Shown here: in pieces, positions 1 through 11,768 of the stretch
How the letters are laid out: each line of letters starts with the position of its first letter
Position numbering within the stretch: position 1 is the first letter of the stretch
Assembly (NCBI GenBank): GCA_023634235.1
Contig: JAMKCF010000008.1
Location: 22,500,500-22,564,499 of the forward strand
DNA length: 64,000 nucleotides
Reading direction: 5' to 3'
DNA from: Pisaster brevispinus
Lineage: Eukaryota > Echinodermata > Asteroidea > Forcipulatida > Asteriidae
The notes under the pieces: model-generated
What the model was told of the DNA's origin: nothing
Seen by the model: the letters and a program-made list of their open reading frames with translations, nothing else
Database searches by the model: none
Translations under genes and position numbers: made by a program

Positions 1-62
1 ACTTGTGCGGCATTAAACTGCACTAACAGATACTCCCGTGGATGTGGAAAGACATACCATCT
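1..62 (+). CDS. Partial exon, start of a THAP-type zinc finger
   Basis: Frame 1 is open from the window edge to a consensus splice donor (CT then GTAAGT at 63). It reads C-A-A-L-N-C-T-N-R-Y-S followed by a K-T-Y-H stretch. A C-x4-C pair, then N-R, then an aromatic-H about a dozen residues later is the opening of the THAP C2CH DNA-binding finger, which normally continues with F-P in the next exon. The N-terminal methionine lies outside the window. THAP domains occur in DNA-binding regulators and in P-element-type transposases, and I cannot tell which this is. No continuation exon was recognised downstream. Confidence 0.55.
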
Positions 63-1258
63 GTAAGTATCTATCTATTTTTCGTGAATGTTTATTTTAG
101 GGGAATTTCAGGCTGACATATGAATTTGTCATGTAAACTTTCTGTTGAATACATTCGCCGGTTCGCGCGCGCATTCGTTACGGGTACAAATTTACTGGAA
201 AACACAAGTTTGGTGGATAAATGCAATCATATCTCTGGAACCTTTTATCGTACAAACTAGTTCAAAACGGTAAAATAGTCTTGAATATCTACTCCTTCGT
301 CATGTCATATTTATTTTACATTCAGAAAACATTTTGCCACGTCATTTTGAGGGTTTTACGTCCAGTCTTGGTCAATTTTGTATGGAGAAATTCCTAAAGT
401 CTACCTAATCTAGCCACATGAGGGCTCTTATGTTAACTTATTTCAGCAACCCAACGGCTAATTGCTTAGTTCAAAACGGATTTGGGAAGTGTACATCCTG
501 ACCAAAACACTGCTCTAACAAATTTTCTGATTGGACAAGTTTTTCCAACGTCATTTTTTAGTTGAAATTCAGACCAATGAAAAGTTATTTCACAGCTTCA
601 AAACAGCCGTTGCTATTAAACATCTGTGTCCAAACTTCCGCAGTGTCAACTCTAAAACTCCAACGCATGTTTCTAAAATGGTAAATTCATGCACTTTTTT
701 TTATCGGAAGGTTTAACTGGAAAAACTTATATGAACAGAATCATTAATGTAAACATTTTGTTCTACATATGGAAAAGTTTCATTGCAGTCAGTCTCAAAT
801 AATCAGTTGTGTGTGTGCGTGACCTTCTGACTACACCACGCATCCACTGAACGATGTCAACACACATTCATGTATTATGCATATAGCCCATGTGTGTAGA
901 CCATGCCCTTGTGGTCAAAACGGACTAGTCCATTTTGGCAGACGGGTAAATTACAAGGTCTAACTCCAATAAACAAAACTACACACAATGTAAGTTGCTT
1001 GTGTTTCAAGGCTGGCAAAGTACATTTTATTAAATACACAACAATGAAAATATATAACAGCTACAAAACATAATATCAATTTACTAAAGTATAGAACATC
1101 AACTGAGGCTTTGGCATGTTAGCTGAGTGAAACATTTCTGACAATTTTAAAAACCATAATAGCAACTTGTTTGGTAGATACGGAAATCCATACAGTGCTC
1201 AACTTGACCATGGTGAAAGTTACACTTACACATCAATAGGAGTTAAGCTTTATAGGAG
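63..1258. other. No gene recognised
   Basis: AT-rich sequence after the THAP donor. I see no exon with coding character on either strand and no tandem repeat. It may be the THAP gene's intron and the intergenic space before the minus-strand gene. Confidence 0.4.
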
Positions 1259-2285
1259 TCACTCATTTTGAACATTGATGTTTGAAACAAAGTTTTGGAA
1301 GTCCTTCTTGTTGCCAAGCTGGCGTTGAAATTTCAGGAGAAGTGAAAATCCTTGGTGCTTGAAGTGTGGAGTTTCTTCAACAGAATACTCTTCAAGGGGT
1401 TTCCGTTCAACAAGATGGAATGACGATGTCCCTTCCCTGATGTAGGAAAAGTCCCCGGCCTTATTAAACATACGGTAGTACCACTGGTCAGGGCTCGAAT
1501 TTGGGGAAAAAATCCACAAGACCCCTGGGCTTGTAGCTCAAAACTTTTACTGGACCAGAACATTTGTTACAAGACCGGAGTCAAAATGAAAAGAACACTC
1601 TACACAGTTTCACATTTGAGCTGTTTTTTGTACCAAGCACTAAGAGAAGAATTATCAAGTTTTTCTTGTGGGTAATACTTCAATACTCAATTGATCAGTT
1701 TAATTTAAAAATACAGTGACATGTTATTATTAAAAAACACAAGACCTCCGGACTTGTACAGTCATAAGTTTACTGGCCCGACACTAAAATCACTGGCCTC
1801 GGGCCTGCGGTCCAGTGTCAAATTCGAGCCCTGCTGGTACCCTAGAACTTGACTAAAGTCCTGAAAGTTGTTCACAATAACAGTTTCTTTTTTCGATGGA
1901 TGGGGTTGCGCGAACCGACTTAAGTCCTCGTAGATGTCTTTTACGACAGCAAACGAAGTTCAACGAAACTGTTTACCTTTCGTTGACCATGTAGCAGCTC
2001 CTTAATAACAAATTGGAGATTTTTGTAGAACAGTTTTTTTGCTGCCTCATCAGAAGAAAGGAACTCTGCAGGAATGTCTATAACATCAGCAGCATCCCTC
2101 CATTCTTCGTACTTCTTTTGCCAACCAGTGTAGTGAACGTATACTTTTAAGATGCGGTCTTCTAATTTTGAGTCAATAAGAGGGTACAAATCGAAGATGA
2201 CCACGACTCAGGTTTTACACTGTTGTATCGAAGTGATGGCCACTTGCAAGTTCACGATAGTTGATTCGAGGTCTTTTCCTTAACC
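1259..2285 (-). pseudogene. Broken gene with a chromo-barrel/Tudor-knot-like domain
   Basis: On the minus strand a polypyrimidine tract and CAG acceptor lead at 2285 into a reading frame starting L-R-K-R-P-R-I-N-Y-R-E-L. A second block (2204 down to about 1957) contains V-Y-V-H-Y-T-G-W followed by an E-E-W, the pattern of MRG/MSL3-type chromo-barrel domains that bind methyl-lysine. A third block (about 1956 to 1834) and a fourth (1488 to the TGA at 1259-1261) continue the protein through a D-F-S-Y-I segment. The blocks lie in different frames: stops near 2210, a one-base loss near 1955, and a 345-bp MITE between blocks three and four. I infer one former terminal exon, now non-functional. The family is not one I can name; lineage-specific chromodomain proteins of unknown role in marine invertebrates look similar. 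Confidence 0.6.
1489..1833 (+). mobile_element. MITE with CAGGGCTCGAATTTG inverted ends, inserted in an exon
   Basis: The 345-bp element has perfect 15-bp terminal inverted repeats (1489-1503 and 1819-1833). It is flanked by a 5-bp direct repeat CTGGT (1484-1488 and 1834-1838). CAGGG ends resemble hAT elements, though the usual hAT duplication is 8 bp. Collapsing the element and one CTGGT joins the two flanking minus-strand coding blocks in frame, which supports both the boundaries and the duplication length. Relatives lie at 28055-28509, 37060-37312 and 54239-54629. Confidence 0.75.
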
Positions 2286-4602
2286 CTGCGTGACACCATC
2301 AAAAAAAAATCACACACTTATGCCATCAGGTACTTTTCAAGTGTCCGTTTTATATTTTGAGTGTAATACGTGTTTTTTGAGAACACAATCATGTTTAAAT
2401 CACCCAAACTATTGGATATAGACCCTTATGACTAAATAAAATAAATTCAAGCAAAATTTCCATTGAGATCAGCCCACATGTGTCTCTAAGCCATTTGTTT
2501 AAATGAAACCCTCGTGTTTGATGAGTCAGCAAAAACATCATAATTTCTTAAATTTCTTACATTTCTCAAGGGAATACCGGGAGAACTGGTCATTGGTGGA
2601 TTTTTTTGGGTGTGAAATCAACCCCGATGGTAACAAGACAATTGGCATGCTATTTGGCTAGGTGTAGTTGAGGAACCTTAAATTTTTTTAATACAAATAA
2701 AATAAAATGGCGGAGTAATTACTTTTTAATTAAAAACGGACACCTAAAAAGTGCCTGATGGCTTCATCTAGGGTTAAGTTTGCCATTCAGTATACATGTC
2801 GCAAAGTAGCTGTCATGCCTCAGTCATGCCTCATGGGATGACACGTGCCTGTAAAATTAGAAAACAAATTACATATTTTTGAGAATGACAGAAAAGATGT
2901 TGTAACTGACTGCCACGTTTTCACTCGTAATACCTTATATGTAATCTTACCTGTGCAAAAAAAGATTACGTTTGGAAAAAGGGTGAAAAAGTGGAGGTCG
3001 GATACATCTTATCATGATCTTATTCGTACCCCGTACGTTAGCACATGGAGGAAGGAAATCCATGGTTAGCATCAGACATGTCAGATCATTCATCAGCTGA
3101 TTCATCATGATCATTCATGGCCTCACTTAAGTTAAAATCATGACATGAAAACTAAGTACTACTAGCAGTGGGGCATTAATTAATTTTATTATTATTAATA
3201 TTGATCTATTTATTTATCTTAGGAATTAAACATATTACTTTTTGTAATTAAAGTGAACGTGTACACGATCAGTGAGTCTCCAGCATTGACCGTCGTGTAT
3301 GCGTGTGAACCACGCTGTGTGTGGCAGGAGATTTTGTAGTTATTCAAAATGCCTAACTTCATCGTTCAAATGTAGGCCCTAAGTCCTGATCTTCTGGGGC
3401 CCCTCACGGCCTGTGTATTATTTTATTTCTTGCCCCGGGTATCCTTTTGCCAGATTCACACGTAACGACTGCCCTGTATCGGTGTGTTGTGTGATATTAG
3501 TGTCCCTTTAGTGTAATGGTATGGTCCGCCCTCCTCCGAGGCAAAATAGCTGCTGATTTCGTAGAGCTGCTCATTAGGAGAGTTTTTTGTGAACTGAAAA
3601 TGGCAAATTTTAGACATTTAACCTTCTGTTGTTAAGCCAAATGTCGAATTGACCAGTATTTAAGGTTCCAATACTGCTTCTGCTGAATTATAACGTTTTT
3701 TGGATATGTTGACTGCGTGTTGACGGTGTGTAGACGGTGTAATTCATGTTGATGGTATTTAGTAGGACCCGGTTTAACAATGTGACTAAGAGCCCATGCA
3801 GAACCGACAGTATTTGACTTTCCATTCCATCTCCAGCAGGTATGTTTTTTACTTTTACTTGGCTTTAAGCATTTCAATCATAATCAACATGTACATCAAG
3901 CCAAGGTTTTTTAATCAAGAATATTTATTTTCTAAAGGCAACTTAGATCCTATGTTTACAGAAAAATGATGAAAAAAGTTGTATTTGTCCCCAATTTTTC
4001 ATGAGCAAGATGGTCACTATTCATTTCTCATTTCCCACAATTGTTGCTTATTAAGCTGTTAACATATGAACATCTGAAATTATGTGGATAGGTTTTTCAT
4101 GAATTGATTCATTGATTGATTATAGTTACATATGTTGTGGCATATCATTTCCTGATGTCACATCTTTGTTCTACGAAAGTTCATACAATTGAGGTTTTTC
4201 ACTTTGTTAATAATACTTATTTAGTTTGGGTAGCACTTTGCATCTGTGTTTCAAGGGAAATGGGTGTAAACAAATTGATTCATCACTGTATGCATCGCCA
4301 TGACAATCGAGCAAACTGCTAGCACAAAATTGGAAAATAAAGAGAGAGTGTAGAGCACTAGCGCAAAAGGTCACAAAAGCAATGATATGGACATTTGGTT
4401 GAGATGATCTAAAAAATTTCAAACAAAATAATTTTCCCTTTTAATCAAAGGTGCATGTTATAATTTCAGTTCTACAGAATCAAGACAATTGCAAAACTTG
4501 TTCTTTGTTTCCCCTTTTTAATCCAAACTGCATGTTAAAACTTCAGTTATACAGCATCAAGAAATTTAAGTTTCCTGGTCTGCAATTTTCCACTTCCTTT
4601 AG
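2286..4602. other. No gene recognised
   Basis: AT-rich, with T-runs and no convincing exon. A 74-codon open frame at 2845-3069 matches nothing I know and lacks splice or codon-use support. The right part is presumably the intron of the CTR9-like gene upstream of its first visible exon. Confidence 0.4.
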
Positions 4603-4692
4603 GAAAAGCTTGTATAACCTTCAATAAGAAAGACTACCGAGGAGCGTTGGCGTTCTACAAGAAGGCTCTGAGGACAAACCCTAGCTGCCCAG
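4603..4692 (+). CDS. CTR9: CTR9-like exon A (TPR segment)
   Basis: Acceptor TTTAG at 4598-4602, donor GTGCAA. It encodes [14 protein letters not shown] and ends A-L-R-T-N-P-S-C-P, almost identical to vertebrate CTR9. Phase in 2, phase out 1, which fits exon B. Intact. Confidence 0.85.
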
Positions 4693-4802
4693 GTGCAATC
4701 TTAATCAGCTGTCTCCAAGTTGTTCCTTTATTGAAGAGAAACTCTTCAGGGATGAGAAATTTCAGACTTTTGCCCGAGTTGAGACTTTTTACGTCTGCCA
4801 AT

Positions 4803-4917
4803 TCAATTCAATATAACATTTATTTCCATTCTTAACAGTGCATATAACAGAATGCAAAAGACAATATTTTGGAGGCACGATCCTCATAAGCCAAGGCTTG
4901 TAGTGGAGTGCCTTTAG
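4803..4917 (-). repeat. Possible retroposon 3' tail
   Basis: Read on the minus strand, an AATAAA-type signal is followed by TTATA and repeated GAATT units, the kind of short-repeat tail left by LINE/SINE insertions. It lies within a CTR9 intron. No coding part was recognised. Confidence 0.3.
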
Positions 4918-5388
4918 AAGAAAACAAGAAAAAGAAAGAAAAAAACTTAATTAATTAATGAAATAGTTAACTTAGTTAATTAATTATTACAAGACAAAGA
5001 TGGGGACAAATAATCTGACAAGACAGAAGTTGAGATAAGTAACTACTTAAAAAAATGTGAAAACTGCTGGGGAGGAGGCAACTCTGGAGAATATGAAACC
5101 AAAGGGATAAAATTATGCTACATATTGGGAGATAAGATACTCTGAAAATGGCTGTTATTTTCTTCCTAAGAGAACCATTATCTTTGATGTACTTCTCTAG
5201 TGCTGAGGGTACAGCTCGTAAAAGCTCCTTGAAATCTAGTGGAAAGCCATCGTTTCAACATGCCTCCTAGAATTGGGGTCCTAGTTTCAGAACTTTTCAT
5301 CGGCGATGTCTCTCAGTTGTTACTGGATTCATCTAGTGATCAACGACAGTTATTGACATTTTAATATTTTTGATACTATTAAACACAG

Positions 5389-5645
5389 CTGCTGTTCGCC
5401 TTGGCATTGGCCACTGCTTCAATAAGCTAAACAAACCGGAGAAAGCACGCCTGGCCTTCTAGCGGGCCCTGGAACTCGATCTGAAGTGTGTGGGCACGAT
5501 CGTTGGCCTTGCCATCCTAGAAATCGACAGTAAAGCAACAGATTCCATACGGACTGGAGTCCAGCTTCTCTCCAAGGCGTACACGATAGACTCCAGCAAC
5601 CCTATGGTGCTCAACCATCTTGCAAATCGTTTCTTCTATAAGAAG
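5389..5645 (+). pseudogene. CTR9: CTR9-like exon B with internal TAG
   Basis: Acceptor ACACAG at 5383-5388, donor AAG/GTAACG. The 257-bp exon keeps frame throughout and matches CTR9 through [20 protein letters not shown]. One codon is TAG at 5460-5462, where relatives have a serine between F and R-A-L-E-L. A TCG to TAG change would explain it. Surrounding codons are well conserved, so the stop looks recent. Confidence 0.85.
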
Positions 5646-6119
5646 GTAACGTCCCTCAAGAAGCTACTTCCAAACCTCGGCTCAGGCCAAAAATGCACAC
5701 TGCTCCAAGATTGATGGCGAAGTCCAAGTCTAGATTTTGAAAAAGCCCCAAAAGTTGGTTTTCATTTTCAAATTTCTATTATCCAATTGCAGGAAAGAAT
5801 CAAACTCATGGAGTTAAACACATCCCCCATAGTTATTGGTTATGGATTATTAATATTGGTCACTGGTTATTGGTTGTTGGTTATCGGTTATGACTCACTT
5901 CACGTAACCAGGTTTAATAGTTATACTTTTCAGTATCGAATGATAGCCAGGTTTAATTTTATCATTGACCAGTTTTAGCACATCACTAATCAGAATGAAT
6001 TTGTCACTAACAAGGACGAATTTGTCATCGACAAAGCTTTATTTGTAATTAACCTGGACTAACTCGTCATTAACCAGGATTAATTCATCATTTACCAAGT
6101 TTTATTTGTAATTATCTAG

Positions 6120-6227
6120 GATTATACGAAGGTGCAACATCTTGCTCTGCATGCATTCCACGGTACAGACAATGAAGCAACGCAGGCGGAAAGCTGCTAC
6201 CAACTCACAAGAGCCTTCCATGTACAG
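6120..6227 (+). CDS. CTR9: CTR9-like exon C
   Basis: Acceptor ATCTAG, donor CAG/GTAATG; 36 complete codons, phase 0 at both ends. It encodes [14 protein letters not shown], then A-E-S-C-Y-Q-L and ends F-H-V-Q, matching CTR9. Intact. Confidence 0.85.
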
Positions 6228-6269
6228 GTAATGATTCCCACCCCACTCATGGTTCTCCCCATGTACAAG

Positions 6270-6716
6270 CCAGCGTATTGTTTGGATTAAGTGCCAAATC
6301 AAACCCAAATACTAGGGAAAACCCCCTCTCTTTACAATTAAGCGTACTAGGTTCTTCTACACTCATTACACAAAACACTTTTTTACATCCCGTCCAAAAC
6401 ATGAAGTGATAATGCTCAAGTGTCTTGCTTAAGGAATGTAAGCAGGTAAGGACGCAAATATCAAGACCGAGACTCAAATCAAACTCTGGGCCCAATTTCA
6501 TAGAGCTGCTTAAGCAGAAAATATTGCTTAACATTTTTCTGCTTAGCAGAAATGAGCAGGATACCAGTCATGGTAGTTTGGCTGGTAATCTTATTCTGGT
6601 AAGTATCATTTTGTTGTGCTTAGCTGGTTTTTGTGCTTAAGCAGCTCTATGAAATTGGGCCCAGATCAGAAACACCAGAGTTTGTGTCTGGTGTGGTTGA
6701 CTGCTCGGCCAGGACG
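6270..6716 (-). repeat. tRNA-Leu-like SINE, split by a MITE
   Basis: On the minus strand the right part reads TGGCCGAGCAG (an A-box-like start) and an anticodon-arm-like palindrome around CACCAGA/TCTGGTG. It then continues on the far side of the MITE (left of 6488) with GACTCAAATC and GTGTCTTG-type body sequence. A better preserved copy lies at 63171-63400. Confidence 0.5.
6488..6662. mobile_element. Palindromic MITE, GGGCCCAATTTCATA ends
   Basis: A 175-bp element with perfect 29-bp terminal inverted repeats beginning GGGCCCAATTTCATAGAG. It is inserted inside the tRNA-Leu-like SINE: the SINE sequence resumes immediately on both sides, so the MITE is the younger insertion. Other copies lie near 28626, 53581, 61828 and, diverged, 53891. 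Confidence 0.8.
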
Positions 6717-6775
6717 CGGCTGCTGAATTCTGACGGATTTATGTGGACAATAACCTTCTGCGTTCCTCTCTACAG

Positions 6776-6896
6776 TGACCACGACCAAGCTTTCCAGTAC
6801 TACTACCATGCAAGCCACCCAGTTTGCATCCACAGCTAATCGTTTTGCCGCACTTTGGTTTGGGGCAGATGTACATCCACCGGGGGGAATGTGAGA
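6776..6896 (+). pseudogene. CTR9: CTR9-like exon D with two frameshifts
   Basis: After the acceptor CTACAG the sequence matches CTR9 in three successive frames. D-H-D-Q-A-F-Q-Y-Y-Y comes first, then A-T-Q-F-A-S one base on, then V-L-P-H-F-G-L-G-Q-M-Y-I one base further on. Joined to exon C in phase 0 the exon would begin with TGA. A donor GTATGC is placed at 6897, but the phase to exon E does not fit cleanly. Confidence 0.75.
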
Positions 6897-8527
6897 GTAT
6901 GCGAACGTGAGTCAAGAGAATGATTGTAAATCTCTGTAATGTATTACTGTAAGGACTCCTGCAGTGTTGTAGTCCAGACCTGGAAGTCTGAGATCGAGAC
7001 CAGTGACCGAAATCTGAACATCTGAGACCCGGAACTGAGACCAGTCCTTCCCAGACCGAGACTTTTGCAGACCAAGACTGAGACCACAAAAAGGTCTCAA
7101 GATGGTCTCGAGAACAGACCTGCAGGTCTTGAGACCTTCAACACTGGACTCCTGTAAAACTGGATTTGTCATTTTTGTCTCCTGACGATGACTAGAGCAA
7201 GCTAGTCGAAACGTTGAGACCAATTAACCAATTAAGAACTCACTCCGTGGCAGTGAGGTTAATAACGAGAAGTCCCCTCGATCTGATCCACTATTAAGCT
7301 AAAGTTGTAGTCCTGGCCGATTTCTTACCCTCCGCCCAGGTAGTAGCTAATAAGCTGGACAGTTCTTTTCAGAACTAAGTAATCTCCCGAACTAGTCTCT
7401 CAATTTTTCCGGCAGTAGAATAAAAAGCAAGACCTAGTTCTTTAAGAACAAATCTACATAGCTAGTAGATATATGTAAATGAGGCCCCCTCATTTATGAA
7501 ATGTTGTTGTTGTATGTTAACCCCATTTAATCCATAGGTCTTATTCACTCATTACAAACTCTATTGTTTTGGTAACCCCTGCTGGAAAGTGGACTGTCTA
7601 TGTTGACCTCTGAACTGGTTGATCCAGTGGTGGGGTTGGTGGGGCCTAGCATGCTGGCTTCTGTGCTGTTATATCCCACCTACTCCAACAGCTGTTTCTC
7701 CATCCCCTCTCCTTTCCAGGTAGGAAAAGTTACTTTGTATTTTTTTTTATCTAGTGTTCAACATTTAATAGAAGAAGATAGTGTATAGATAGAGTGGACA
7801 TATTTTTTGATCAACTTTAAATTGAAGAATTGGCATACACTAACTTTGAAGTGTTTACAGTTTTTATAAATTGTTCATTATACGATTTAACAGCCTTTTG
7901 GTCAGGAGTGAAATTATATGCGTATAAGTTCTCTTCAAACAGGAGTGTATTCTTAGGATTGTCTTTTGTTCTAGGTTTTCCTTTCGAGTTATAGGATCCA
8001 TTAATTTTTACTTTACTGTACAGACTTTTATTTAACTTTGAGTATTTTAGGAGTACCTACATGTAGATATTGGTTTCATGTTTTAGCCTGTGCCCCCATT
8101 TTATTGTATACTATAGGTTATGTAGTGTATGAGATGCATGGCAGGGTAGCCCCAGCCCGAGGTGGCCATAGGATTAGTAGTGACCACAGTAGGGTAATAA
8201 CTCTATGCCCTGGGGGCCTGATTTAACATGCAGAAGGCCTGGCTCTGGCCTGTTGTTTATTTTAGTGGTTTTTATCTCTGTTAAGTTTTTCTTTGCTTGT
8301 CTTATGTCTTTCTTTATTTTAGTCTAGTGTAGATAAAGTGACCAGAGAGAGGGCGAGAACTGCTCATTCTTATTTATTATAAGAGAGGTTTATTTTTGGG
8401 TCTAACAGTAAACCGATTAGCTGCAGTGTTAAATTACCAAGTGTTTCTTTACAATAGTAAAGTTTCTCATTATTTCTTTTATAGAGATTGTTCATTTGGG
8501 GATAAGTTTGCTTTTCATTTTTTTGTA
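6897..8527. other. CTR9 intron, left of the array
   Basis: No exon is seen. 6965-7150 is a degenerate GAGACC/GGTCTC-rich repeat. 7661-7720 (GTGCTGTTATATCCCACC onward) closely resembles 27411-27472 on the far side of the array. The remainder is AT-rich and unremarkable. Confidence 0.5.
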
Positions 8528-8542
8528 TCTTTTGTTTTAATT

Positions 8543-8708
8543 AGCTGTTTCGTAGCGCAGCGCTGCGAAACAGCTCTTGTTTTCATTAAGGTTTTTTTAG
8601 CTGTTTCGCAGCGCAGCGAAACAGCTCTTGTTTTCGTTAAAGTTTTTGTTATTAGCTGTTTCGCAGCAAAGCGCAGCGAAACAGCTCTTGTTTTTGTTAA
8701 AGTTTTTT
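8543..8708 (+). repeat. Hairpin minisatellite, 3 copies
   Basis: Three ~55-bp copies of AGCTGTTTCG, a CG-rich centre (GCAGCGCTGC or a variant), CGAAACAGCT, then CTTGTTTTCGTTAAAG and a T-run. Each copy is a near-perfect inverted repeat. The cluster sits at the start of the Helitron-like array. Confidence 0.8.
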
Positions 8709-9652
8709 TTATTATTATTTTTTTTATTTGTATGTTTCAGCAAAAAACATTTGTATGCGTTATTTTGCAATGTTCCCAATGAGCGATTGCAATGAAACTT
8801 TCAGTGATAAAAGGTATTGGTGCAATAATCATCCTAAAACAATGATGTCATGATGACGTCATCACCTGTCACGTGACGTCATCTTAAAGTTTCCTTTTTT
8901 TTAATATTTGAAAATCTATATCAAATCAACCACAAAAGACCGTAGGTTTCTGTTTACGGGATTGGGTGGGGATAAATTAGGTCTTCATTTTATTCAGTGT
9001 GCGTGACCTCACATGACCTCTACTTCCGGTCGAAACAGGAAGTGCCTTGTAATTCAAAAGTGGAAATACTTATGAAGTTGCTTCCAACGATGTTATTGTC
9101 TGGCAAGGGTGGGCAATTAATAAAAAAATACCGATGACGTCACAACACACACGAGCGCCCTCTAGCGGCAGGTTGAAAACTGTTCAAAATGGACTTTTTG
9201 AAGATGTGTGTGGTGAAGTTTTGTGTAATCACTTCAAAATTTACATACATGTTGATCGTCAGACAGCCATCATATGTGTGAAGTTTCAGATCAATGACGT
9301 CATCGGGGGTCACATGACGCGGCATCAAAGGTGTCTTTTTTGAAGTCGTATATCTTCCGAAGTATTGGTGCGATCATGTTGAAACTTGGTAGGCCGTTAG
9401 ATATTGACAAGTTCTTGTAAATTGTGTAATGATGTCATGATGACGTCATCACATGATTTTTAATGATTTTTTTCATTTTTTGCACCTTTTTGTTATAAAT
9501 TGCTAAAAAAACCGGTACAACCCAAATTGTTTTTTAAACAGGCTGATACATCATAACTGCTTTGATACAAAAAACTTTCATATTCAATTGAGTAATTTGA
9601 AAAAGTTGTGGCGAAATAGCTCGGCATTTGTGCACAAATGCAACATGTCTAG

Positions 9653-10625
9653 TTATTTTTTTTTTTCATTTTTTTATTTGTCTGTTTCAGTAAAAAGAGC
9701 CATTGACATAACACACGTTAGTTCTAAGCGGCCTTTTGCATAGTTCCTAATGGGCAATTGCAATGAAACTTTCAGTGATGAAAGGCATTGGTGCAATAAT
9801 GATCCTAAAACAATGATGTCATGATGACGTCATCACCTGTCACGTGACGTCATTTTAAAGGTTTATATTTTAAATATTTGAAAATCTGTAACAAATCAGC
9901 CACAAGAGACTGTACGTTTCTGTTTGCGGGATTGTATAGGGATAAATTAGGTCTTCATTTTATTCAGTGTGCGTGACCTCGCATGACCTCTACTTCCGGT
10001 CGAAACAGGAAGTGCCTCGTTATTCAAAAGTGTAAACAGTTATGAAGTTGCTTTCAACGATGTTATTGTCTGGCAAGGGTGGGTAATTAAAAAAAATTAC
10101 CGATGACGTCACAATACACAAGAGCGCCCTCTAGAGGCAGGTTGAAAACTGATCAAAATGGACTTTTTGAAGATGTGTGTGGTGAAATTTTGTGTAATCA
10201 CTTCAAAATTAACACACATGTTGATCGTCAGGCAGCCATTATATGTGTGAAGTTTCAGATCAATGACGTCATCGGGGGTCACGTGACGCGGCATTAAATG
10301 TGCGTTTTTTGAAGTCGTATATCTCCCGAAGTATTAGTGTGATCATGTTGAAACTTGGTAGGTTGTTAGATATTGGCAAGTTCTTGTAAATTGTGAAATG
10401 ACGTCATGATGACGTCATCACATGATTTTTTATGATTTTTTCTATTTTTTGCACCTTTTAGTCATAAATTGCTAATAAAACGTGGTATAATCCAAATTCT
10501 TTTTTAAACAGGCTTGATACATCATAACTGCTTTGAATACAAACAACTTTCAAATTCAGTTGAGTAATTTGAAAAAGTTATGACAAAACAGCTCGGCATT
10601 TGTGCACAAATGCAATCATGTCTAG
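9653..10625 (+). repeat. Representative Helitron-like unit
   Basis: In order: a T-rich tract ending CTGTTTCAG (like a 3' splice site); AATTGCAATGAAACTTTC; a GATGACGTCATC palindrome; GTCACGTGAC at about 9839; TTCCGGTCGAAACAGGAAG; TGACGTCA near 10104; a CTCF-core-like GCGCCCTCTAG motif near 10123 (CCGC side altered in this unit); TGACGTCA near 10264 and GTCACGTGAC near 10279; two more TGACGTCA near 10399; and the 3' hairpin with CTAG at 10622-10625. A GAAACTT/TGACGTCA module recurs internally, so the unit itself looks built from duplications. Confidence 0.75.
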
Positions 10626-11600
10626 TTTATTATTTTTTATTTTATTTGTCTGTTTCAGTAAAAAAGGCTATTGACATAACGCACGTTCGGTCAAAGCGGC
10701 TATTTGCATAGTTCCTAAAGAGCAATTGCAATGAAACTTTCAGTGATGAAAGGCATTGGTGCAATAATGATCTCAAAACAATGAGGTCATGATGACGTCA
10801 TCACCTGTCACGTGACGTCATCTTAAAGGTTTCTATTTTAAATATTTGAAAATCAATAACAAATCAGCCACAAGAGACCGTAGGTTTCTGTTTGCGGGAT
10901 TGTATAGGGATAAATTAGGTCTTCATTTTATTCAGTGTGCGTGACCTCACATGACCTCTACTTCCGGTCGAAACCGGAAGTGCCTCGTTACTCAAAAGTG
11001 GAAATAGTTATGAAGTTGCTTTCAACTATGTTATTGTCTGGCAAGGGTGGGTAATTAAAAAAAAATACCGATGACGTCACAACACACAAGAGCGCCCTCT
11101 AGCGGCAGGTTGAAAACTGATCAAAATGGACTTTTTGAAGATGTGTGTGGTGAAGTTTTGTGTATTCACTTCAAAATTTACACACATGTTGATCGTCGAG
11201 CAGCCATCATATGTGTGAAATTTCAGATAAATGACGTCATCGGGGGTCATGTGACGCGGCATTAAGGGTGCCTTTTTTAAAGTCGTATATCTCCCTAAGT
11301 GTTAGTGCGATCATGTTGAAACTTGGTAGATTGTTGGATATTGGCAAGTTCTTGTAAATTCTGAAATGACGTCATGATGACGTCATCACATGATTTTTTA
11401 TGATTTTTTTATTTTTGCACCTTTTAGTCATGAATTGCTTACAAATTGTGGTATAATCCAAATTCTTTTTTAAACAGGCTTGAACGTCATAACTACTTTG
11501 AATAAAAAAAAAACTTTCAAATTCAGTTGAGTAATTTGAAAAAGTTATGACGAAACAGCTCGGCATTTGTGCACAAATGCAACATGTCTAGTGTTTTTTT

Positions 11601-11768
11601 AGCTGTTTCTTAGCGCAGCGCTGCGAAACAGCTCTTGTTTTCGTTAAAGTTTTTTTAGCTGTTTCGTAGCGAAGCGCAGTGAAACAGCTCTTGTTTTCGT
11701 TAAAGTTTTTGTTAGCTGTTTCGTAGCGCAGCGCAGCGAAACAGCTCTTGTTTTCGTTAAAGTTTTTT
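11601..11768 (+). repeat. Hairpin minisatellite, 3 copies
   Basis: Same AGCTGTTTCG...CGAAACAGCT family as at 8543, at the 5' end of the unit that ends at 12730. Its presence lengthens that unit to about 1.14 kb. Confidence 0.8.

Noticed and set aside
2845..3069. 74-codon open frame
   Set aside because: No homology, splice or codon-use support in AT-rich intergenic sequence.
8396..8782. 128-codon open frame at the left edge of the array
   Set aside because: It consists largely of the hairpin minisatellite translated, giving a repeated T-A-L-V-F pattern.
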